Translations under genes and position numbers: made by a program
Shown here: positions 13,146-18,008 of the stretch, piece by piece
How the letters are laid out: each line of letters opens with the position of its first letter
Numbering within the stretch: position 1 is the stretch's first letter
Notes under the pieces: model-generated
What the model saw: only the letters and a program-made list of their open reading frames with translations
Databases searched by the model: none
Told to the model about the DNA's origin: nothing
NCBI GenBank assembly: GCA_031255315.1
Contig: JAIRSS010000056.1
Span: 1 to 18,008 of the forward strand
Direction: 5' to 3'
Length of the DNA stretch: 18,008 bases
Origin: Spirochaetaceae bacterium
Lineage (GTDB): Bacteria > Spirochaetota > Spirochaetia > Treponematales > Breznakiellaceae

Positions 13146-13895
13146 TTAATTTTTCAGGATTTCTTGTTTCCGCGGACGTTTTCTGAGGGCCCGTACAAAA
13201 GCCGCCATATTCACTCCCCCGCCGGGTCCACGGGGACAAAGTTCTTCAACGGCGATGTCCAGCGTAAAGGGACGGCGGGCGACATGTTCGGGATAGTGAG
13301 CGTCCGATGAAGTGATCAGGGGGTAGTTCAGCGTGTCCACCAGGGGAGGAAGGCGGACGCATTCAATAGCGGCCCACCGGCCCGGTACTACCACCCCAAG
13401 CTGGCTCGTCATGGAAAAGGCCGGACGGTCCACATGGGCGGGGATCACAATGCCGCCGTATTCAGCCGCCCTGCCCCCTATAGCGTCCACGCTCAGGTCC
13501 AGGGCGTTAGGAAGGAAGTTTTCAACTTCCCCCTCAATGTTGTCCTCCTCGTCCACGTAGACCTGGTCGCCGGTTTTTTCAGGATCGTTGGGGAAAGGGA
13601 TGAGGATGCGGTAGACGTATTCGCTAAAGGAAAGGGCGGCGTCCAGGACAGAGAAAAGGCAGAGGACGTGGATTTCTTCCTGGGTGGTGGCCTCCATTCC
13701 ATACAGCGGAACGACGCCGTACCGGGGCGCAAGCCGGGAAAAAGCCGGGCAGTTGAGGGATGAGTTGTGATCGGTTAAGGCCATGAGGGAAACCCCTTTG
13801 GCTGCGGCGGTTTCCAGCAAGACCCGGGGCGAAAGTTCCAGAGAACCGCAGGGGGAAAGGCAGGAGTGGTTGTGCAGGTCCGCAAGCACGGCCAT
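13146..13895 (-). CDS. PHP-domain metal-dependent phosphoesterase-like protein
   Basis: A 249-residue PHP-fold protein with all metal-site motifs: DLHNHSCLSPCG at the start, ALTDHNS, YGMEATTQEEIHVLCLF, IPAHVDRPAFSM and a final TSSDAHYPEHV. The fold hydrolyses phosphate esters; the substrate is unknown. This subtype with the SPCG...ELSP start is, from memory, the one found with DRTGG and CBS-ATPase genes beside [FeFe] hydrogenases. It is the last gene of the four-gene operon, six bases after the DRTGG stop. No T-rich intrinsic terminator follows it in its own direction. Confidence 0.88.
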   Translation of the reverse strand: MAVLADLHNHSCLSPCGSLELSPRVLLETAAAKGVSLMALTDHNSSLNCPAFSRLAPRYGVVPLYGMEATTQEEIHVLCLFSVLDAALSFSEYVYRILIPFPNDPEKTGDQVYVDEEDNIEGEVENFLPNALDLSVDAIGGRAAEYGGIVIPAHVDRPAFSMTSQLGVVVPGRWAAIECVRLPPLVDTLNYPLITSSDAHYPEHVARRPFTLDIAVEELCPRGPGGGVNMAAFVRALRKRPRKQEILKN

Positions 13896-13901
13896 ACCCG
13901 C

Positions 13902-14255
13902 CTACCGGAGGGGCTCCATAAATTCGTAGAGTTTGCCCGATACGGTAAACTGGTTTTCCCGGGTGCGGAGTATGGCGATTCCCTCCTCCCTGGCCGCACG
14001 GATCATATCCTCCGGAATGGGCCGGGAATTGCAGACCACAATAAGGGAGATGTTCACCAGTGCGGCTACCGCCACCGTGTTCTTGTGCGCCTGAATGGTG
14101 ATAAGAGCGCCCCCGTCCTTGGCGTTAGCCATCACGTCAGAGAGCAAATCTGACGTATACGCCCCGGTAAGTTCCGCGTCGTTGAGCGTCCCGCCGCCCG
14201 TTTCTCCCTGGACGACTTCAGCGTTCAGAAGGTCAACGGCTTCACGTATGGTCAT
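13902..14255 (-). CDS. DRTGG-domain protein
   Basis: A 117-residue single-domain protein resembling the DRTGG domain (often found between CBS pairs or in phosphotransacetylase-like proteins). It contains VVQGETGGGTLNDAELTGAY, the ASDxLS-like turn TSDLLSDVMAN, ALITIQAHKNTVAVAAL and a final IAILRTRENQFTVSGKLYEF. It may bind a small ligand or nucleotide. Its ATG overlaps the stop of the CBS-ATPase gene by four bases (ATGA), so the two are translationally coupled. AAGGAGG lies about ten bases upstream. No catalytic residues are evident. Confidence 0.8.
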   Translation of the reverse strand: MTIREAVDLLNAEVVQGETGGGTLNDAELTGAYTSDLLSDVMANAKDGGALITIQAHKNTVAVAALVNISLIVVCNSRPIPEDMIRAAREEGIAILRTRENQFTVSGKLYEFMEPLR

Positions 14256-15205
14256 ATTGAAACACCCTCCTTTGGGGAACTGATGAATACTACCGAATGC
14301 ACCGTTGTACCGGAGCCCGGAGCGGACTCAATTTGAAATTGATCGGAAACCCGCTTGGTATTTGCCAGCCCCATCCCCGCGCCGAAGCCCAGGGACCGGA
14401 TCCACCCGTTTGCCGTGGACCAGCCTTCCTGGAGGGCCAGATTCACGTCGGCAATCCCCGGCCCGCCGTCGGCGGCCACAATCACCACCCGGTCCGGCTG
14501 GATGGAACAGCAGATGGTCCCCCCATTGGAATGAACCACCTGGTTAATCTCAAGTTCATAACTCGCGATGGCGATCCGGCGGATAATTTTGGGATCGATG
14601 CCGCGCTGCTTTAAAACCTTCTTGATTTCTGTAGAAGCCCGGCCCGCCCGCTCAAAATCATAGCGCTGGGTGGCAAATTCCATTTCCGCAAAGCTGCCGG
14701 ACGGACCCGCCGCGCCCTGATGCATCTTTTCCAAACGAAGCACCTCTCTATTCATCTCAACCAGCAAGGTCCGCACCACATCCTTTGACGTGATGATCCC
14801 CACCAGTTCCTGCCGTTTGTTCAGCACCGGGAACCGGCCGTACCGGTACTTGTTCAAATACGAAATGGCGAATGACAGGGGCATATCGTCTTCCAGAACG
14901 ATTACATTCCGGGTCATCCGTTCCGATACCGGACGGTCTATGTACCCTTTGTCCAGAGCGGTTACCAGATCATCTATGGAAACAATCCCGACAAGACGCT
15001 GGTCGTCGACAATGGGGATGCCCGTGATATAGTTTTCCCGCATCACCGCTTGTATGTGCCGCATTGTATCCCCGGGGCTCCCGGAAATCACCACCTGGCA
15101 CATCACGTCTTTTATTTTTAGCTGATAAATGAGTTCCAGCACGACCGAAGGGGAATCTACCGTACTAATGGGGACCTCTGACATGATAGACTGGCTATCC
15201 CTCAT
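14252..15205 (-). CDS. CBS-pair / GHKL ATPase fusion (anti-sigma kinase-like)
   Basis: A 317-residue signalling protein. Residues about 33-147 form two CBS motifs (GIPIVDDQRLVGIVSIDDL and GRFPVLNKRQELVGIITSKD), a pair that usually senses adenine nucleotides. A linker follows, then a GHKL ATPase domain of the RsbW/SpoIIAB type at about 200-305: the N-box is ELEINQVVHSNGG, the G1 box is ADGGPGIADVNLAL and the G2 box is GFGAGMGLANTK. No phosphoacceptor His domain is seen, so it is not a normal histidine kinase. The start at 15205 overlaps the upstream HAD gene by 11 bases and has AGGGA about six to seven bases upstream; 15184 is an alternative. It is head of the CBS-ATPase/DRTGG/PHP module. Confidence 0.87.
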   Translation of the reverse strand: MRDSQSIMSEVPISTVDSPSVVLELIYQLKIKDVMCQVVISGSPGDTMRHIQAVMRENYITGIPIVDDQRLVGIVSIDDLVTALDKGYIDRPVSERMTRNVIVLEDDMPLSFAISYLNKYRYGRFPVLNKRQELVGIITSKDVVRTLLVEMNREVLRLEKMHQGAAGPSGSFAEMEFATQRYDFERAGRASTEIKKVLKQRGIDPKIIRRIAIASYELEINQVVHSNGGTICCSIQPDRVVIVAADGGPGIADVNLALQEGWSTANGWIRSLGFGAGMGLANTKRVSDQFQIESAPGSGTTVHSVVFISSPKEGVSI

Positions 15206-16043
15206 ACGCGGTTCCCTGAGGCAGGGGTTCCTTGCCCAAAATGTACCGTTCAATAAAGTCCGCTATCCCGTCATCGTCATTAGATCTATTCGTTACCATG
15301 TCGGCAATGTTCTTGATGCGGCTGTCCCCATTGACCATCGCCACGCCTACACCCGCCCACCGGATCATTGCCTCGTCATTCAGGGAATCCCCTATAGCCA
15401 GCACCGCTTCACGGGGGACGTCCGCCTGTTGAGCAACCCAGGCCAGCGCCGCCCCCTTGTCCGTAGCCGGCGGCAGCACCTCAAGAAAGTAGGGCCTGTT
15501 GGTAAAGAGGGTCGCCGCGTCGCCTATATAGGCCCTGAGCAGGGTTGCCAGCGGCCTGAGAATCATAGGGTCCCCGGGGATAAGGAGCTTGTATACCCCG
15601 GCGGCGACCATCTCTCTGAAATTCTCCACCACGACCTGCCTCAGCCCCGTCAGCTTCTGATCATACCCGGCCAATTCGTTGAACCGGGAGATATATACCA
15701 CATCGTTCTCGTAAATTTGAACAGAAAACCCTTCCGCCGCCGCCAAATCATAGGCGAGAAGGGCCGGTTCCCGGGGTATCTTTATTTCGTAAATCAAAGA
15801 ACCCGTATGACTTTCCTGGATGGTAGTACCGTTGTTGCAGATCAGGTAACCCGGCCTCTTATGCATTCCAAGCAGCCGGGCTACCTGCTCCATCGTTGCG
15901 GGAACCCGGCCCGAAGCCAAAACCGTGAGGATGCCGGCGTTCCCGGCCCGCTTTATGGCATTCCTAGTACGGAATGAAATGGTTAAATCCGATCGTAAAA
16001 GCGTATCGTCAAGATCTAAAGCAATCATACGTATAGGCATCAT
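15195..16043 (-). CDS. HAD-superfamily hydrolase, Cof/IIB type
   Basis: A 282-residue cytoplasmic phosphatase, probably acting on sugar phosphates or flavin/thiamine-related phosphates. Motif I is ALDLDDTLL, motif II is LASGR, motif III is the Lys in TDKGAALAW and motif IV is IGDSLNDEAMI. The large IIB cap lies between II and III. The reading frame is open upstream to 16334, but family alignment starts at MMPIRMIALDLDD. ATGs at 16043 and 16040 are possible; a TATTCT box ends six bases before 16043, suggesting a leaderless start there. It overlaps the CBS-ATPase gene by 11 bases. Its substrate and its link to the module behind it are unknown. Confidence 0.9.
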   Translation of the reverse strand: MMPIRMIALDLDDTLLRSDLTISFRTRNAIKRAGNAGILTVLASGRVPATMEQVARLLGMHKRPGYLICNNGTTIQESHTGSLIYEIKIPREPALLAYDLAAAEGFSVQIYENDVVYISRFNELAGYDQKLTGLRQVVVENFREMVAAGVYKLLIPGDPMILRPLATLLRAYIGDAATLFTNRPYFLEVLPPATDKGAALAWVAQQADVPREAVLAIGDSLNDEAMIRWAGVGVAMVNGDSRIKNIADMVTNRSNDDDGIADFIERYILGKEPLPQGTAYEG

Positions 16044-16049
16044 AAACCT

Positions 16050-16079
16050 AGAATAAACCCTTGATGTGGTATAATTCAA
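16050..16079 (-). promoter_or_regulatory. Promoter of the HAD/CBS-ATPase operon, leaderless geometry
   Basis: On the minus strand TTGAAT (16074-16079), an 18-base spacer and TATTCT (16050-16055). Six bases then lead to the ATG at 16043. Confidence 0.4.
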
Positions 16080-16195
16080 TAGCGGAATCCCGCATACCGG
16101 CAATTTTACCGCCGCCGCGCCTTCCCCGGCAGAGAAAACGCATTGGTACCGGTAAAACCGCCGCCGGTTCAATAGTAATAATAAAAGATGTTTTG

Positions 16196-16201
16196 TATAA
16201 T
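16196..16201 (+). promoter_or_regulatory. -10 box of parA, leaderless geometry
   Basis: A perfect TATAAT stands seven bases before the ATG at 16209, predicting a start at 16208. No good -35 is found at 16-18 bases. GGAGGG (16202-16207) touches the ATG too closely to serve as a normal ribosome site. Confidence 0.4.
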
Positions 16202-16208
16202 GGAGGGC

Positions 16209-17033
16209 ATGGGCGCGGTATATGTTTTTGTAAATCAGAAGGGAGGGGTGGGAAAAACCACTTCCGCGATAAATCTTGGGGCGTATTTGGCAGGGGCGGG
16301 TAAATCGGTACTCTTGGTGGACTTTGATTCTCAAGCCAATCTTTCAAGCGGCATCGGGATAAAGTCCGTGCGGCCCGGAGTTTACGAACTCCTTTCGGGG
16401 ACCGCTCCTCTGGAACAGGTGATGAGAAAAACCGCCATTCCCACCCTGCACGTCATTCCCGCGAACATCGACCTTTCCGGCGCGGCGGTGGAACTCATCG
16501 ATCAAAAAGAACGGGAATACTTCCTGAAAAAAGCCCTGACGCCCCTGCGGAACCGGTACGATTATATCTTTATCGACTGCCCCCCCTCTCTGGGCATACT
16601 CACTCTGAACGGCCTTATCGCCGCCGACGCGGCCCTTATCCCCATGCAGTGCGAATACTTTGCCATGGAAGGGCTGTCCCTTCTTTTCAAGACTATCCGG
16701 CGTATCCAGATGCATCTGAATCCCATCCTGATTATCGGGGGCATCTTCTTCACTATGTACGATCAGCGCACCCGCCTGGCCCAGGAGGTGGTTAAACAGG
16801 TAAGCGCCTATTTCCGGGACGCGGTCTTCTCCACGATTATTCCCCGGAACGTCCGGCTTTCCGAGGCCCCGTCTCACGGCATGGCCATTTCCCAGTACGA
16901 TCCCCTGTGTTCAGGCGCCAAAGCCTACCAGAGTCTTGCGGTGGAACTCCTCCAACGGGGCAGCCCGGTTCCCGGGGGAGATTCCACCGCGGGAGTCTTC
17001 GTTCCTTTGGCTCCCGCAGAGGAGGAGGTCTAA
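16209..17033 (+). CDS. parA: Chromosome-partitioning ATPase ParA/Soj
   Basis: A 274-residue deviant-Walker ATPase that moves or positions the origin region together with ParB. Residues 8-18 hold the Walker A motif with the signature Lys (VNQKGGVGKTT), 38-42 the A' motif (DFDSQ), and about 121-128 Walker B (FIDCPPSL). It continues with PMQCEYFAMEGLSLL and NVRLSEAPSHG, both typical of Soj. Size matches chromosomal ParA rather than plasmid forms with an N-terminal HTH. The start at 16209 is chosen by alignment; ATGs at 16188 and 16200 lie over the -10 box. Its stop is two bases before the parB start. Confidence 0.96.
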   Translation: MGAVYVFVNQKGGVGKTTSAINLGAYLAGAGKSVLLVDFDSQANLSSGIGIKSVRPGVYELLSGTAPLEQVMRKTAIPTLHVIPANIDLSGAAVELIDQKEREYFLKKALTPLRNRYDYIFIDCPPSLGILTLNGLIAADAALIPMQCEYFAMEGLSLLFKTIRRIQMHLNPILIIGGIFFTMYDQRTRLAQEVVKQVSAYFRDAVFSTIIPRNVRLSEAPSHGMAISQYDPLCSGAKAYQSLAVELLQRGSPVPGGDSTAGVFVPLAPAEEEV

Positions 17034-17035
17034 CT

Positions 17036-18007
17036 ATGGCGTCTAAATTTAGACTCGGCAAAGGGCTTGACGCCCTGCTGCCTATGGACGGCGAAGCGCC
17101 GGCTTCGGATTTTTCCGCCGTCCCCGCGAAAGGCTCCGCCGCGGATGATGAAACCAGATCGAGGGGCCGTGTGAACGCCGCCGGTACCGGTCCGGCGTTT
17201 ATACCTTTGGATAAAATCCACGCGAATCCCAGCCAGCCCCGAAAAAATTTTGACGAAGAAGCGTTGCGGGAACTTGCGGATTCTATCCGGGAACACGGGA
17301 TCATCCAGCCCTTGCTCGTTGAAGAAACCGGGGACGGGGGGTACCGCATCATCGCCGGGGAACGCCGGAGCCGGGCCGCCGTCATTGCCGGCCTTACGGA
17401 AGTCCCGGCGCTCATCCGTTCCTACACCGATGAACAGCGCATGGAAATCTCCCTCATTGAGAATATTCAGCGGGCCGATCTTAATCCGGTGGAAGAAGCT
17501 ATGGCCTACCGGCAGCTTATGGATCTGACCGGCTTGTCCCAGGACGAAGTGGCCGTCCGGGTTGGCAAAAACCGGGCCACCGTTGCCAACACGCTGCGTC
17601 TTTTAAAGCTCCCCCAGGCTATGCTGCAAGCCCTTCGGGAGGGCGGCCTTTCTCCCGGCCACGGCCGGGCGCTGCTCTCCGTCGCCGACCCCGCGGCCCG
17701 GGAAACCCTCTTCCGGGAGATCGCAGGCCGGGGTATTTCGGTCCGGGAGGCGGAAAAACGGGCGGGGCGGCTCAACTCCCTGGAAACCCAGAGCACGAGT
17801 GCGGGTTCCCCGGATGACGGCGAAAAAGCCGCCCCCGGCAAGCCCCGGCGGGATGCGGAACTGGCCGCTATTGAACAGCAATTCATTGACGCCCTGGGCA
17901 CTAAGGTTATCATTGACGGGAGTCTGAAAAAGGGCAAAATTCACATTGATTATTATTCTATGGAAGACCTGGACAGGCTGCTGGAAATTCTGAAAAAGGC
18001 GAGGTAG
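17036..18007 (+). CDS. parB: Chromosome-partitioning protein ParB/Spo0J
   Basis: A 323-residue CTP-dependent DNA clamp that loads at parS. It begins KFRLGKGLDALLP, the usual ParB N-terminus that stimulates the ParA ATPase. A variable linker (about 18-52) follows. The CTP-binding region has IIAGERRSRAA (GERR at 108-111) and ENIQR (142-146). The HTH is LSQDEVAVRVGKNRATVANT. A dimerisation tail ends the protein, after an acidic/basic linker (about 250-280). GGAGGAGG lies seven bases before the ATG. It is co-transcribed with parA. The gene is complete, ending one base before the window edge. Confidence 0.96.
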   Translation: MASKFRLGKGLDALLPMDGEAPASDFSAVPAKGSAADDETRSRGRVNAAGTGPAFIPLDKIHANPSQPRKNFDEEALRELADSIREHGIIQPLLVEETGDGGYRIIAGERRSRAAVIAGLTEVPALIRSYTDEQRMEISLIENIQRADLNPVEEAMAYRQLMDLTGLSQDEVAVRVGKNRATVANTLRLLKLPQAMLQALREGGLSPGHGRALLSVADPAARETLFREIAGRGISVREAEKRAGRLNSLETQSTSAGSPDDGEKAAPGKPRRDAELAAIEQQFIDALGTKVIIDGSLKKGKIHIDYYSMEDLDRLLEILKKAR

Positions 18008-18008
18008 G

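Noticed and set aside
16044..16334. Upstream extension of the HAD gene
   Set aside because: It would overlap the parA start and its promoter; the family alignment starts at about 16043.

Overview
The window looks like chromosomal DNA of a spirochaete of the Treponema lineage, probably a free-living or gut (termite-type) treponeme rather than a host-restricted pathogen. The main evidence is a short AlaRS of the spirochaete type (about 603 residues, no C-Ala domain). groES also stands alone without groEL. The order sigma factor / groES / TPR protein / nusB / parvulin / alaS matches, as far as I remember, a conserved block of Treponema pallidum. Coding DNA is GC-rich, while promoter regions are AT-rich.

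Layout. (1) Positions 1-2988, minus strand, form a TRAP-TAXI uptake operon: binding protein, DUF1850 protein and fused permease. The permease carries an in-frame TAA inside its best conserved motif and is cut by the window edge. A perfect 16-bp palindrome overlaps the -10 box of this operon. (2) 3165-3585 holds a plus-strand tRNA-Met(CAU) gene and a GC-rich convergent non-coding region. (3) 3586-4630 holds a minus-strand group-2 sigma-70 gene. It is preceded by a near-consensus sigma-54 (-24/-12) promoter, a 16-bp-stem hairpin that would form the extreme 5' end of the transcript, and a perfect 10-bp inverted repeat that could bind an activator. (4) 4840-5294 is a single-gene groES unit with its own terminator. 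(5) 5332-10587, minus strand, is alaS - parvulin - nusB - TPR protein, probably co-transcribed. (6) 10703-11725 is a divergent one-component regulator (helix-turn-helix plus periplasmic-binding-like domain). (7) 11792-13006 holds a DUF3793 protein and a flavodoxin, separated by a second copy of the hairpin repeat. (8) 13146-16043, minus strand, is a tightly overlapped operon: HAD phosphatase, CBS-pair/GHKL-ATPase fusion, DRTGG protein and PHP-domain protein. The last three form a module usually seen beside [FeFe]-hydrogenase genes, which are absent here. (9) 16209-18007 is parA-parB.

The strongest leads are the sigma-54-to-sigma-70 cascade architecture, the hairpin repeat family with compensatory base changes, the set of promoters placed so that transcripts start at or next to the start codon (alaS, regulator, HAD, parA), the interrupted TRAP permease, and the hydrogenase-free CBS-ATPase/DRTGG/PHP module. 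All calls come from reading the sequence and from memory of the families; no search was run.
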